Shown one piece after another: positions 28,928-39,276 of a DNA stretch of 64,000 nt. The notes below the pieces were generated by a model. It made no database searches. It was not told the origin of the DNA and was given only the letters and a program-made list of their open reading frames with translations. Source of the stretch: Trichomonas vaginalis G3 (taxonomy: Eukaryota; Parabasalia; Trichomonadida; Trichomonadidae); the NCBI RefSeq assembly GCF_026262505.1, contig NW_026529174.1, positions 62,001 to 126,000 of the forward strand, given 5' to 3'. The stretch's first letter is position 1; every line of letters starts with the position of its first letter. The position numbers were made by a program, and so were the translations under genes.

Positions 28928-31202
28928 TTAAGGATACCCTTACGTGTCAGATTTTTTGCGCATACGAAGAAGTCATGCTAGACATGAGCTATAAACCTGA
29001 AATTTTAGCAACATATTTAAAACTTTTTAAACTACAATACACTTTAATATTCAAGAACAAAAATATTCTTTTTAGAAATTACATAATTATTTTATGTGAA
29101 ATCTATATAAAAACATATTTTGCGAGCGTAACTTTTCTTTCTTATAAGCACTTTATTATGACTGATAAACTGTGAAGGCACATAATTGTTAATTCATAGA
29201 GTTGATATGTTTCCAAAATTGAGAGGAAATTGAAAATTGAATACCCTTCAATTCAATTTTCAAAAGATATCAGCTCCTTCAATAATTGAAGGACGATTTT
29301 GATCATTTGCTCTTAAAACAAGTATGCCATGGAGAAAAAAGTTACGCTCGCAAATCTGAAATATAACTATCATTAAAAAAATTAAATTTCTAATTTTTTA
29401 CTCTATAGATATTATTGGCCACACTGTGTAATGCATAAAAGTTTATGTCATATGCATACATTTGGAAGTATGGGAGACGAGGGAAATTACTTCTATGAGG
29501 CACTAGGATTTTTTAAAATTTCTCTATCGGACTCACCATTCAATTTCTCGAAAATTAAAAAAATCAATAATAGCTAAAATGTATTATGCATAACAAATTT
29601 TAATGTTACACGGTATTTTTTGAACTTCATGACATGAATTTCTTTATATTATTTTTTTTTTTTTGGATTTTCTATGATTTATGCGATAGGCTGGAACAAC
29701 ATTGTAAGTGCAATGAATCATTTATAGAGAAATCTAAAACTTCAGCATTCAGAACTCGCAACCACAAAAATATTCATTTGCTAAGTAAGTAAAGTTGATT
29801 AAGTTCGACACTTAGCTTTTATACGTAAAACCAAGTGTGTATTGTTATTTCTTGTTAAATTATTGAGAAAAAAATAAATTGTAAGAGAAACGATACTGAT
29901 TATTGAAATAATATTGAGGGTAGCTGCAGATTCTTCATTAACATGCCGGAAATTTGTTAATCTTGGTTTTCTATCATAAAATCTGTCGAAGAATCTAAAA
30001 ACGGAGATATGAAATAGAGATCATGTAAATCTAGAGTATCCTGTCAGAAAAATAGACTAAGCATGTAACCCTTTTTGGTCATAAACACTTTTTACCACTT
30101 AGTCATACAGATGATCATTAAATTTAAACGAGCACTTTTTGTCAGAATTTATTCTTTTACAAAGACAGAAGATTTTAGTATTATTTAATATTAGTGCTGT
30201 AGCAAAATTCAAAAACGGTGAAAATTCAGTGAATTTTGTGAATTCACATTTTTTTTCGACATTTTTCTTGATATATCCATGCACATTAAGAACACAGCTT
30301 TGATACGCTTAAAAAAGCATATTTCATATGAAATTGTTAAAGAAATAAACAATTTATATAAAAAATTGCACTTATGGGCAGTTTAGATATATAATTTATA
30401 TATAACATATATACAAATCCATAGACAAAGTGCAATAACTACAATGTTGTAGAAAATTACAGCAGAAATACTGACTTTTTGAAGGATAATAAGAATTCTT
30501 CTAAATGTTGTATTTTTATAATTTGATTGTTTTTTTTTTACTATTTCATTAATCTTTTAATAATAATTATTTTTAATATATGTGCTATTAAAATTTCAAA
30601 TTTTGACTAATATATCTAAGTTATCTGAACGAAACATTTAGAAAATATCATACTTACATTGAAATAGCAAGTAGAGCATATTAATAGCAAGTTTCTTGGC
30701 TTTATATCTATCATCTATTGTTGTTTGATCAAACAAAATTCACTCTATTATATGGTGTCAATTAATTAAAACAATTTTTAATAGTTATTTATTTAGTGCA
30801 AATAAGTGCAAACTCATAAATGAATAACTTAATAGTAGAAATGAATTATCTGATATAAATCTCACATTTTGTCCATCAGAAATACTTTAATTGCATACGC
30901 ATAACTATTAGTAATACGTCTGGAGTGTCAATTAATAACAATCCCACAACAAGTAAAATTCAGATTTTATTAAACTTATTTTTCCTAAAAGTTTTCTCAA
31001 TTACTATATATACATTGTGGATAAAATAATAGTAATATTGTAAAAAATTAGATAATTTTTTTTATTTGAGAACCTCTCAAAAGTTCATTCAATTTATCAA
31101 TTGTTTCAGTTTGATGTATATTCATTTCTGGAGCCTAAAACTTTAGCAATCATGACAATATCATATTCTCTTTCTAACTACGCAATGTAAGGGTATCCTT
31201 AA
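28928..31202. mobile_element. 2.27-kb insertion with 16-bp inverted ends, non-coding
   Basis: TTAAGGATACCCTTAC at 28928-28943 is repeated inverted, exactly, as GTAAGGGTATCCTTAA at 31187-31202. The palindromic TTAA at each edge may be the target duplication (piggyBac style, with 12-bp inverted repeats), or the duplication may be TA (mariner style). Inside there is no frame longer than about 70 codons and no transposase motif; composition is very AT-rich, unlike the element genes on both sides. It looks like a non-autonomous DNA transposon inside element A, between the 122-residue gene and the 78-residue gene. Confidence 0.7.
29119..29354. mobile_element. MITE-like unit with 18-bp inverted repeats
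   Basis: TTTGCGAGCGTAACTTTT at 29119-29136 is matched by its complement at 29337-29354, giving a 236-bp unit. The ends are the only GC-containing motif around. A target duplication is not clear. It lies inside the 2.27-kb insertion, so this is a third level of nesting (host gene, element A, insertion, MITE). Confidence 0.6.
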
Positions 31203-31258
31203 ATAAAAATTAGAATATAAGTGATGAAATAAATTTTTTAATTAATATTAAATCAGAA

Positions 31259-31495
31259 ATGGCTGCAGGATTCTTTAAAAAATTATGGGATGAAATTAAG
31301 AAAGCTGCGGGTTGGGTTTATAAAAAGGTTATTAAACCTGTTGCAAACTTTTTGGCACCAGTAGCGAAAACGGCAGGAACTATCATAGGTGGAGTATTAG
31401 GTACAAAAGCGGGTAATCCGGCGATGGGAGCACAAGCAGGTAACGCAATTGGTGGAATAGCTGAAGGAATACTTAATAAAATAGGAGGTAAATAG
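31259..31495 (+). CDS. Small amphipathic/glycine-rich element protein
   Basis: 78 residues. The N-terminus MAAGFFKKLWDEIKKAAGWV is a strongly amphipathic basic helix, followed by VIKPVANFLAPVAKTAG and a Gly-rich helix-packing segment (GTIIGGVLGTKAGNP). Small proteins of this type occur beside the capsid gene in Polintons and virophages and are compared with membrane-active or capsid-cementing proteins such as adenovirus pVI; that comparison is inference. Its first 10 residues nearly repeat those of the convergent 71-residue protein, so the two probably arose by duplication. Confidence 0.6.
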   Translation: MAAGFFKKLWDEIKKAAGWVYKKVIKPVANFLAPVAKTAGTIIGGVLGTKAGNPAMGAQAGNAIGGIAEGILNKIGGK

Positions 31496-31524
31496 TGGAA
31501 AAAATAAATAAATAAATATTATTT

Positions 31525-31740
31525 TTATCTTAGTATCGGTTGTAGTCTTTGATAAACTTTTTCTCCTTTATTTAAAATTTCTCTTATTGGGGCAGCTTTT
31601 GGTGTTATTGATTCAGCAACGTCACTAATTGCTTCTTTATTCTTAAATATCCAATTTGCTCCCTTCTTCAATGTTTCCCAAACTTTACTCGCTCCTCTTT
31701 TTACTTTATCCCACAGTTTCTTAAATATACCTGCAGCCAT
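31525..31740 (-). CDS. Second small amphipathic element protein
   Basis: 71 residues: MAAGIFKKLWDKVKRGASKV then WETLKKGANWIFKNKEAISD and a basic end. The N-terminal MAAGxFKKLWDxxK matches the neighbour at 31259, but there is no glycine-rich half. Convergent with it (30 bases between stops) and divergent from the capsid locus, which starts 70 bases from its ATG. Possible membrane-active or minor virion component. Confidence 0.55.
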   Translation of the reverse strand: MAAGIFKKLWDKVKRGASKVWETLKKGANWIFKNKEAISDVAESITPKAAPIREILNKGEKVYQRLQPILR

Positions 31741-31810
31741 AGTTGATTATTTCATTAAAATTAAAAATTCATTTTCATCTTTTAATTTTGATTTTTTATT
31801 TATTAATAAA

Positions 31811-33451
31811 TGACGACTAACTATTTGGTGCCAAACACTAAACCGATTAATGGAAATGTGTTTCATTCATTCGAAAAGATATAATGAAATATTCGCAAAG
31901 AATGACGGTAGAAGATATTATAGAGAACTTGAAAGTTCATGCTATGACTCTGATGCTCCATATTTTGATGATAAACAAACTCATTTAAGAATTACAAATC
32001 CGGCTCATGATGTGAACAATTAGGTGACACATATATTAAACGCAAAGTTAAAGCAACTCTAGTTTCAAATAAAGCTTTCACATGTGATGCCGCTTTTAAA
32101 TGCATGCGTTTATTCGTTGGTTACAAATCATCAAATCAAAGCTTTAAACAATTAGAAGTAGAAACCGAAAGAGGTGATGCCGGTTATCTTCAGATGGATT
32201 GCGCCCGTGAATCTTTCGCATTTGCAACATATAAACCAAAATCAGAAAGGAAAGTTAAAAAGTTTGTTCATTCGTTATATAATAATGTTCAAAAATATGA
32301 TAACTCAGTATGTGGTAAATATATTGACCCTTCTGAAGTTTTCAAGAAAGAAAATGAAGAAGTTGATGTCACTTTTGATATGATTATTCCGGTAAATGAT
32401 TTGTTAGCATTTCAGGCGTTCGATGATTATCCTAAATCATTTGGTGATATCATTCTTAAATATTATGTTTTCAGGGATACTTTAGTATTTTGTCAGGTTG
32501 ACCCGTTAAGAGTTGCTGATTTACAAAATTACGTTTATGAAAAGATAACTGATGAAAATTATGAAAAGATTATGAATCATGTTTATAAATATGATCGCAA
32601 ATTCCAACAAATCGGACTTCCTGCACAAATTAATTACAAGCTTAGCCGCTACATCTGCTGACGCAACAGTTGATGACGTTATTATTTCATGCACAAAGAT
32701 GGAAGTTTTAGAGGATAAATGTATTACACCAGGATATGGTTTAATTGAAGAATCAGTTAAAGCAATACCACGTTTATTCAGTAAGGAAGATCCATTCATG
32801 ATTCCAGCTCAACATATTGACGTTCGTTCACTAAATGGAGGTTGCATCACTCCTGAAGGTATTAGCTCAGATTTCTCATATGCTCTTCATAATGTTACAG
32901 ATGTTGTGTTAACATTTCCGAAAAATGCAATGCAAAGAACAGTTTTAGAAAATCCAATGCTTCGAGGTCTTCAGGTCACTATAGATTCCAGAAACTTCCC
33001 CGATCAAGCGATGACCACAGTGGGTGACATATTCTTTACACGTATGCTTCAAGCTTCTGATTTAGATGGAGTGAATGAATGCACGGAAGAATACGAGGAC
33101 TCATTAACTAGACCACTGAATGATGATGATGGCATGCCATTAGCTAGAACATGGAAAGACCAAACTTCATTCTTATGCACTATTCCAGTTCAACGTGATG
33201 GAGCGGGTATATTCTTTGATGGATTAGAAACTTTCAACTCACAAGTTACAGTACAAGTGAAAGCTTATCCAATCATTCAGGGTGAAAATGACACTTACTG
33301 TTCAAAGGTGACAAATCCTCCTCAGGTTTGGTTTACTAGGACTACATATTGGACATGGACACCGGATGAAGGTTTGAAATATCATCCAACAGGTACACCA
33401 CCACAGTATAGAAGTTCATATGATGAAATATTGATGAATAGAAATGTTTAA
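31811..33451 (+). pseudogene. Major capsid protein locus of element A (broken)
   Basis: Broken copy with about two or three breaks. Readable parts include VTFDMIIPVNDLLAFQAFDDYP, the double-jelly-roll strand and turn, and in the second half FMIPAQHIDVRSL, NPMLRGLQVTIDSRNFP and TTVGDIFF. Each has its counterpart, in the same order, in the 536-residue protein of element C. The total length of the locus fits a capsid protein of about 540 residues. It is followed directly by the packaging ATPase locus. Confidence 0.75.
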
Positions 33452-33476
33452 AATTATAAATTTATTTTTGATTAAA

Positions 33477-34306
33477 TGGATTTAAATTCATCCACCCCTT
33501 ATGAAGAATTAACAGGAGTATATAATACATACGTAGATGATATGATTAATGAAGCATTGAGTGATAATAGAAATGCTCTATCTAAGGAAAAATTAATGAA
33601 AATTCCATATTCTGAATGTTACTTAAATTCAATCACTGCAGCAATTGGTAAAACAAAATAAAGGTAAAACATTAACGATATTAAAACAAATTATCATTAT
33701 TGCTAACACTTCCCCCATTCACATGTGTTAATTTATATCAACCGTTCAGGTTCACCTTCAGATGATACATTTGAATCTTTAAAGCATTTAATCAAAATTC
33801 CAATTATTTATTTATCACAAGAAGAAGCAGAAGATTATTTAAAAAACTTTTTAATGTATAAAGAATTATATAATACAATCAAGAAGCAAGGATTAGAGGA
33901 TAAAATTATTGATAAACAACGGGATGAATTATTTGAAACACTTTCCATTTCAAATTTTGATAAAGAATTTTTGCATTCACTCATTTTTCTAGATGATGCA
34001 GTGAAATCAAAACTAATAACAAATGAGAAATCATATTTTAATCAGTTATTAACTCAATGTCGACACATTCAGTGTTCATTCTTTATGGCTGTTCAATATT
34101 TTCAAAGCATTAAGCACAAACATTAAATCAAATCTATCAACACTTTTCATTTTCAGTGGGTTTAGTCGTCAACAGTTGAACGTTATGCTTTATCAAGTGA
34201 ATTTACCAATGAGCATTAATGAACTTTACACACAATATCAGCAATTATGTGAACATGGAAAATAATAGTTGATTTAAATAAAGGAGGTGTTAAATTTGAT
34301 TAACTT
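33477..34306 (+). pseudogene. Packaging ATPase (FtsK/HerA-A32 type) locus of element A (broken)
   Basis: Broken in about three places. A Walker A-like Gly-Lys-Thr region lies near 33650-33670, and HSLIFLDDAV is the Walker B strand, followed by LLTQCRHIQCSFFMAVQYF and FIFSGFSRQQLNVMLYQ, the arrangement seen in genome-packaging ATPases of Polintons and A32-like proteins. It normally pumps DNA into preformed capsids. The same locus recurs inverted at 63465-64000 in element B. Confidence 0.72.
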
Positions 34307-34343
34307 TTTATAATTAATTTTTATTTTTTATTTATAATTAAAC

Positions 34344-35243
34344 ATGACAGAAATAGCAAATCTTTTACAGGTTCCATTAAAACAAGGGACAAACAAAAGG
34401 GGTGCATATAATAGAACTATGAAAGTTCCTGATGGAATGAAAGAATTAGTTCATATTGTTGCTGGTCTTCAAAAAGATGTTAAACAAATGAGAAACGTTT
34501 TAACATTACCAGAAGCTCAAGCATATGCCAAACGTCATGGTCCAAATTGGGAAGCACACGAAGCAGACATTACGGGTCCAAATGGAAAACCTGATGGTAT
34601 AAATGAAGTTTTCGTTACTGATGGTCAAGGTAATATTAAAGTCATAAATGGTTATAAATTAACTATATCTGATTATCCTAAACGTAAAGCATATAATGAA
34701 CGTTATCCTATGCAATTTGATGAAAATGGAAAAGCTGTTAAACAATACATTGGAGAAGGTGAAAATGGTCCAATTAATTCATACCGTCATAATCCATATT
34801 CTTATTTCAATGAAGAATTAAATGCTATTGAAGAGGGACCGGATGGATTACCACGATATTCTAACCAGTTTGATGGTCAATATGCAAATATTAGACCTGA
34901 AATTTCAGCTAAGAAATTCTTTAAAGTTGCTTTATTCGATCCAGTTTTCGCAAATGTTAAAGATGAACTTAAACAACAATTCCAACCAATTATAGTAGCA
35001 AGAATTGCATCAGGTGCTTTATCTCAAGCATTCAAAGATTTAATTAAGAAACCATTATATCAGCAACGAGGTTTAACTTATGATTTAGTTAAGGAATCAG
35101 ATAGAAGAAAATTTGAGAAATCAGATGATTATAAGAATGCAATTAATGAATATATTCGGTCTATTAATTTCGATGAAACAGCTAAAAATCAACTTCATGA
35201 ACAAATACAGGGAATAATAGATTCAAAAGTTCCAGCAAAATAA
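34344..35243 (+). CDS. Conserved unknown structural-module protein of element A
   Basis: 299 residues. Segments: [20 protein letters not shown], a Gly/Pro-containing middle ([20 protein letters not shown]) and a helical C-terminal third ([30 protein letters not shown]). Preceded by a T-rich box just before the ATG. It follows the ATPase and precedes the two small genes, and a closely similar (broken) copy lies at 62536-63434 in element B in the same relative position. No known family; the conserved position suggests a virion or assembly protein. Confidence 0.6.
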   Translation: MTEIANLLQVPLKQGTNKRGAYNRTMKVPDGMKELVHIVAGLQKDVKQMRNVLTLPEAQAYAKRHGPNWEAHEADITGPNGKPDGINEVFVTDGQGNIKVINGYKLTISDYPKRKAYNERYPMQFDENGKAVKQYIGEGENGPINSYRHNPYSYFNEELNAIEEGPDGLPRYSNQFDGQYANIRPEISAKKFFKVALFDPVFANVKDELKQQFQPIIVARIASGALSQAFKDLIKKPLYQQRGLTYDLVKESDRRKFEKSDDYKNAINEYIRSINFDETAKNQLHEQIQGIIDSKVPAK

Positions 35244-35275
35244 AAGTTTAAATATATTTTTTTATTCGAATATAA

Positions 35276-35587
35276 ATGAGAAGACGTTTCACTAGTCAAA
35301 AGAACACTAACGCAAAAGCAGAGATTACGGTTGGTTATAACGTAAATGATGATAAATCACGAATTATTCAAAATGTTAAAGTTAATGTTAGCCCTGAATT
35401 AACAAGGTCAGCAACTCAACCAAATTTATTAACTCGCGACTTACCGAAGAATGAGGAGAATGAAGAAAACCATGAGAATGGAGACCCAATCATTTTATCT
35501 GAACCCGGTAAAGAACCTGTTGAAATTCCCGCTTATCCAACATACCCCCACCACTTTCATCAAACATCGAGAACCCATATAAAATAG
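35276..35587 (+). CDS. Small basic/disordered element protein
   Basis: 103 residues: MRRRFTSQKNTNAKAEITVG, then a run resembling VNVSPELTRSATQPNLLTRD, then an acidic Glu/Asn stretch. The wording VNVKxxxVxxxxP also occurs in the N-terminal half of the 193-residue protein of element C, whose C-terminal half matches the next gene. So this locus and the next correspond together to that one protein. Copy in element B at 62194-62502. Likely disordered. Confidence 0.5.
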   Translation: MRRRFTSQKNTNAKAEITVGYNVNDDKSRIIQNVKVNVSPELTRSATQPNLLTRDLPKNEENEENHENGDPIILSEPGKEPVEIPAYPTYPHHFHQTSRTHIK

Positions 35588-35604
35588 ACATTAATTCTGA
35601 ATTA

Positions 35605-35946
35605 ATGAAAATTTACCGTGATATAATAATTAATAATTATGATTCAATAATAAATTTAATTGATCAATCCGGTTTAATTATTTTACCTTATGAATCATTA
35701 ATTCACATTATCGCCATTCTTTGTGATGTTCAAGATTCAGACGTTAAGATTCAATTTTTCATAGATGATGAGGTTTCATGCTGCGGAACAGTTGCAAAAA
35801 TAAATCCTATAAAGGATATTAGCACAATTAAGATAACAAAGAATGGAACAACAACTGAACTTCATTTAACATATAACAATATTTATAATAAAATAGTTGA
35901 TGAATATAAAATATCACTTGAAAAATTCTTTGTTAAGGCTATTTAA
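35605..35946 (+). CDS. Conserved CCG-motif element protein
   Basis: 113 residues with IILPYESLIHIIAILCDVQD, FIDDEVSCCGTVAKI and ISTIKITKNGTTTELHLTYN. These align in order with the C-terminal half of element C's 193-residue protein and with the near-identical copy in B (61835-62176). The last four bases overlap the end of the minus-strand gene at 35943. Function unknown; the C-C-G pair is the best conserved point. Confidence 0.6.
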   Translation: MKIYRDIIINNYDSIINLIDQSGLIILPYESLIHIIAILCDVQDSDVKIQFFIDDEVSCCGTVAKINPIKDISTIKITKNGTTTELHLTYNNIYNKIVDEYKISLEKFFVKAI

Positions 35947-36422
35947 TATTCAAGCATTAACATTAACGAATAATAATCCTTTGAATCATAATCAATAATA
36001 ATTGACCTTTCACCAGTTTCTATCGTTTGTTTTATTTCTTTTTGTTTCCCACTATCTGGATCAGTCATTGTAATTGTTTTTGTTATAGTATCAGCTTTAT
36101 CTTTAACTTCAATCTTTTTTCCATCAGGATATTTAAACCAAAATTCCAAAAATTCGATATTGTCAATCTGTTCATATTTTAATCTATCAATTGCATTTTT
36201 AATACCATCTGAAAATCTTATGAAATGGTCATTATATGGGTTTGATTGAACTAAATTTGAATGAAGTGAAATATAACCTGTTGATGAATATGACATCGAC
36301 TCATATTTTCTGAAAACACTAAAATTTATAACATGAATGAATTTCTTATTCGTTGAATTTATGAATTCTTGAGGTAATCTTATTCTAGTTTTATTTATCA
36401 CTGGAAAATAACGCTTTACCAT
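35943..36422 (-). CDS. Unknown beta-rich structural-module protein
   Basis: 159 residues from the ATG at 36422 (MVKRYFPVINKTRI); I prefer this to an ATG 33 bases upstream, which would overlap the divergent gene. Beta-rich, with FLEFWFKYPDGKKIEV and an ending DYYSLMLMLEY. The start lies 19 bases from the start of the divergent penton-like gene, so they share one regulatory region. A copy lies at 61359-61838 in B. It might be a second single jelly-roll minor capsid protein, but that is a guess from strand pattern. Confidence 0.5.
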   Translation of the reverse strand: MVKRYFPVINKTRIRLPQEFINSTNKKFIHVINFSVFRKYESMSYSSTGYISLHSNLVQSNPYNDHFIRFSDGIKNAIDRLKYEQIDNIEFLEFWFKYPDGKKIEVKDKADTITKTITMTDPDSGKQKEIKQTIETGERSIIIDYDSKDYYSLMLMLEY

Positions 36423-36441
36423 ATTTTTAATTGTAATAAAA

Positions 36442-37152
36442 ATGTCAATTATCAATATTATTTCGAATAATAGTTGTGAATTAAATTTAACAGTTAGTGG
36501 AATTTATAATGTTACTCTCGTTTCTGTGAGTGGTAAATTTAATCCCATTCTTTTAGACCCTTCAGATTATATATCATTTATTAAAGATGACCATGAAAAA
36601 ACGTGTGATATGTATATAAATAATGTGATAACGAAATGGGATATTAATATGATTTTAAGTTATTTAAATGAATCATTTATCGTATGGTATGAAGAAAATT
36701 TTAAATCAAAACCTGATAAACTTTTTGAACTTGATGAAATAAATAACCTTATTAAATTCCCGCTGAAAATTAAATTTTGTACTCCTCATTTTCGTTCATT
36801 GTTGGGGATATTAAATTTCGAAAAAGATGTTGGGGATGTTTTGTATTCTGACACTGGTTCCAATTTCATTTTAATCAAATGTGATAAAGTTAATACCCCA
36901 ATGAGATTTTCACATCAAACATTAGACCCTAACTCTTACCCATCAATACAAAACATTTTATCCATCAACTTAAACATATTTTCTTTATCATATCCGTTTC
37001 AATTATCTAGGAATTCATTTATTCTTCATTCAAAAGATTTATCAAATATTAAATTTAGAATAACTGACCTATTTGATTGTGATTTAGAATTTATGAATGA
37101 AATATTATGGCAATTTCAAATAGAAAAAATAGGTGATGAGATAACAGATTAA
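36442..37152 (+). CDS. Penton-like minor capsid protein candidate of element A
   Basis: 236 residues, beta-rich. The C-terminal part reads FSLSYPFQL, FILHSKDLSNIKFRITDLF and FMNEILWQFQIEKI: strand, short turn with Asp, strand, as in Polinton/virophage penton proteins, whose final strands form D-x-x-x-x-x-(N/P)xxIxFxFxIE. Element C's 265-residue protein ends in the same pattern. It sits between a divergent small structural gene and the fibre gene, which fits a vertex protein that would hold the fibre. Copy (broken) in B at 60626-61339. Confidence 0.6.
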   Translation: MSIINIISNNSCELNLTVSGIYNVTLVSVSGKFNPILLDPSDYISFIKDDHEKTCDMYINNVITKWDINMILSYLNESFIVWYEENFKSKPDKLFELDEINNLIKFPLKIKFCTPHFRSLLGILNFEKDVGDVLYSDTGSNFILIKCDKVNTPMRFSHQTLDPNSYPSIQNILSINLNIFSLSYPFQLSRNSFILHSKDLSNIKFRITDLFDCDLEFMNEILWQFQIEKIGDEITD

Positions 37153-37176
37153 ATATTTATTTTTAAATCGTAATAA

Positions 37177-39018
37177 ATGATTAAACAACAGCAACCACAA
37201 CAACTTAAGGCACAAAACGCCCAGGTCCTTCAAACCATTACATACGCCACATATGCATATAATTCAAAGACGGCAGAACAAACACAAAGGTTGAAATATG
37301 GAGATTTGGAGATAGTATTGAAAAATGAGCGTTTCGAATTCGTTTGCAAAGGTGGTGCAGTGATATCAAATATAAAAGAAATTTTATTTATGAATTCAAA
37401 AATTAAAGGTATAACGGATGATATAACATCAATTCCACCAGAAGAACAAAGATATTACGCATTAAATGCATTTCCTAAAGTTTTGAAGATTGGAAAATTT
37501 AATTTAAATGAGGAATTCATAAAAGGTTTCCTAAATGACATAATGAAGAAAGCGGATAAGGAATATGTGGCTAGTGAATTAAATAAGAAGGCAAATTTGG
37601 TTTATGTTGATGAAAAAGATAATGAAATTAAAGAAAGGGTTGAATGGTATCATGAATGGACATCGAAGATTTTTAAAACTAAAGCTGATACGGGATGGGT
37701 TTCAGGATGTTTAGACCTTAAAGCGGATAAAACTTATGTTAATGATGAGTTAGAGAAGAAAGCGGATAAGGAATATGTGGCTAGTGAATTAAATAAGAAG
37801 GCAAATTTGGTTTATGTTGATGAAAAAGATAATGAAATTAAAGAAAGGGTTGAATGGTATCATGAATGGACATCGAAGATTTTTAAAACTAAAGCTGATA
37901 CGGGATGGGTTTCAGGATGTTTAGACCTTAAAGCGGATAAAACTTATGTTAATGATGAGTTAGAGAAGAAAGCGGATAAGGAATATGTTAACGAAATATA
38001 CCAAAGTTTGATAGGAACAACAAAAAATATTGAAACTATTGTTGGTGACTTTACTGTCAATGAAGAAAATAAATATTTTAGATGGCAGTTTGTACAGTCC
38101 TTAAAAAATGGTATACGATGTAAACTCATTCCGAAAAATAACAATGAAATGTATGTAAGTTATAAAAAGAATAATGGCACACAAGTTAAAGTTCCATTAT
38201 ACAACAACTGTTACTTAAACTTATATGAAGACGAACAAAAGAAATATTTAAGAGTTTATGAAATGACAGATATGACATTGTCTAACCTAGCTCCAGCACC
38301 ATATTATTATGACTATGGAGATGACGTCAGAACACCACATGTAGATGAACAAAAGCTAACATTATATTTAGATTATTATAGATATAAAAGATATAATGCA
38401 ATAGAAAAAACGAGAATAGTATATTATTATACAGATGACAAAAATAAATATTATAGTCAAGATTTTACCTACCCTGATAACATAAGATTATATTATAAAA
38501 AATATTCTAACACAAACCAGAAGAAACCTGAAATAGTTGCATTATATCTTAAGTTCAAAAGAGACAATCCCATAATATCTCATATGTTTGATTTAATGAA
38601 CCCAGTAGGTTCTATTTATACATCTATGGATGCAAGAGGTCCTCAAGCAATGTTTGGTGTTGGTGCATGGGAACAAATAGTCGACAGGTTTTTGTATTGT
38701 GCAAACTCTTCAAAGGAAACAGGTGGAAGTAAAACGATTACAGGTGAAAATTTACCTGCACACAGTCACTACATAGATTTAAGCACATCTCAAGCGGGTT
38801 GGCATAAGCATAGATATTGGGATTGGTCAGGAATGACAAAAGGTAAAGGATATGATGTTAAAGATGACGTTAAGTTTGCTATAAATTGTTACTGGAGTGA
38901 CACTCAGGGAGAAGGAAACCATACACATTTCGTTTCAGGATATACACAAACAACAGGACAAAGTAAAGAATACATGCCACCTTACATGACAGTTTACGCA
39001 TGGTATAGAGTTCAATGA
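37177..39018 (+). CDS. Fibre protein with phage tail-collar-like C-terminus, element A
   Basis: 613 residues. N-terminal Gln-rich patch (QQQPQQLKAQNAQVLQT), then a shared beta/helix domain (about 40-125), then a coiled-coil repeat region with KADKxYVxxELxKKA units like those of trimeric phage tail fibres, then a Tyr/Lys-rich middle (about 290-465), then MNPVGSIYTSMDARGPQAMF, WEQIVDRFLYC, GGSKTITGENLPAHSHY and MPPYMTVYAWYR (about 470-613). The last part is the phage tail-collar/gp10-type C-terminal domain, including the GGS...LPxHxH and MPPYxTVYxW motifs. It is probably the vertex fibre binding the host surface. The frame is whole. The repeat region holds a perfect 210-bp duplication. Confidence 0.82.
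   Translation: MIKQQQPQQLKAQNAQVLQTITYATYAYNSKTAEQTQRLKYGDLEIVLKNERFEFVCKGGAVISNIKEILFMNSKIKGITDDITSIPPEEQRYYALNAFPKVLKIGKFNLNEEFIKGFLNDIMKKADKEYVASELNKKANLVYVDEKDNEIKERVEWYHEWTSKIFKTKADTGWVSGCLDLKADKTYVNDELEKKADKEYVASELNKKANLVYVDEKDNEIKERVEWYHEWTSKIFKTKADTGWVSGCLDLKADKTYVNDELEKKADKEYVNEIYQSLIGTTKNIETIVGDFTVNEENKYFRWQFVQSLKNGIRCKLIPKNNNEMYVSYKKNNGTQVKVPLYNNCYLNLYEDEQKKYLRVYEMTDMTLSNLAPAPYYYDYGDDVRTPHVDEQKLTLYLDYYRYKRYNAIEKTRIVYYYTDDKNKYYSQDFTYPDNIRLYYKKYSNTNQKKPEIVALYLKFKRDNPIISHMFDLMNPVGSIYTSMDARGPQAMFGVGAWEQIVDRFLYCANSSKETGGSKTITGENLPAHSHYIDLSTSQAGWHKHRYWDWSGMTKGKGYDVKDDVKFAINCYWSDTQGEGNHTHFVSGYTQTTGQSKEYMPPYMTVYAWYRVQ
37551..37970 (+). repeat. Two identical 210-bp tandem units in the fibre gene
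   Basis: 37551-37760 and 37761-37970 are identical base for base by eye; a third unit begins at 37971 with the same AGCGGATAAGGAATATGT and then diverges. The unit encodes 70 residues (two KADK coiled-coil steps around a Trp-rich segment). The B copy has the region only about once. Confidence 0.95.
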
Positions 39019-39097
39019 ACGCTCAATGTTTGTGAAACAAACTTTAGGAGCTCCAAAAGAGTGAACGGATATTTAATTTATTTTTATTTTAGTATAA

Positions 39098-39250
39098 ATG
39101 AAGATTCTACCATATGGTGTTATCGGAAGAGATAAAGATGGAAACCCAATATTTGATCCAAAGTTAAAATTAAAGTTACTGACAAGACAACAACTTGAAA
39201 AGTTACTGAAACCAAAACAAGATGAGAAAATGAGAAAGAAAAAAATTTAA
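39098..39250 (+). CDS. Short basic element protein, 50 residues
   Basis: MKILPYGVIGRDKDGNPIFD then LKLKLLTRQQLEKLLKPKQD and a Lys-rich end. Preceded by TTTATTTTTATTTTAGTATAA directly before the ATG, the same box as its neighbours, which is the main reason to accept so short a gene. No family recognised. Confidence 0.4.
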   Translation: MKILPYGVIGRDKDGNPIFDPKLKLKLLTRQQLEKLLKPKQDEKMRKKKI

Positions 39251-39260
39251 ATTATGTAAT

Positions 39261-39276
39261 TTTATTTTTATCATAA
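39261..39276 (+). promoter_or_regulatory. Element-type start box TTTATTTTTATCATAA
   Basis: Directly abuts the ATG at 39277. An example of the T-rich TATTTTTATNN(T)ATAAATG box found before many genes of elements A and B; it does not match the host TCAYTWY initiator. Confidence 0.5.

Noticed and set aside
37177-39018. Bacteriophage or bacterial contamination suggested by the tail-collar domain
   Set aside because: The gene lies inside a Maverick with an eukaryotic-type integrase and polymerase, and has the element start box and the same AT-rich composition as its neighbours.
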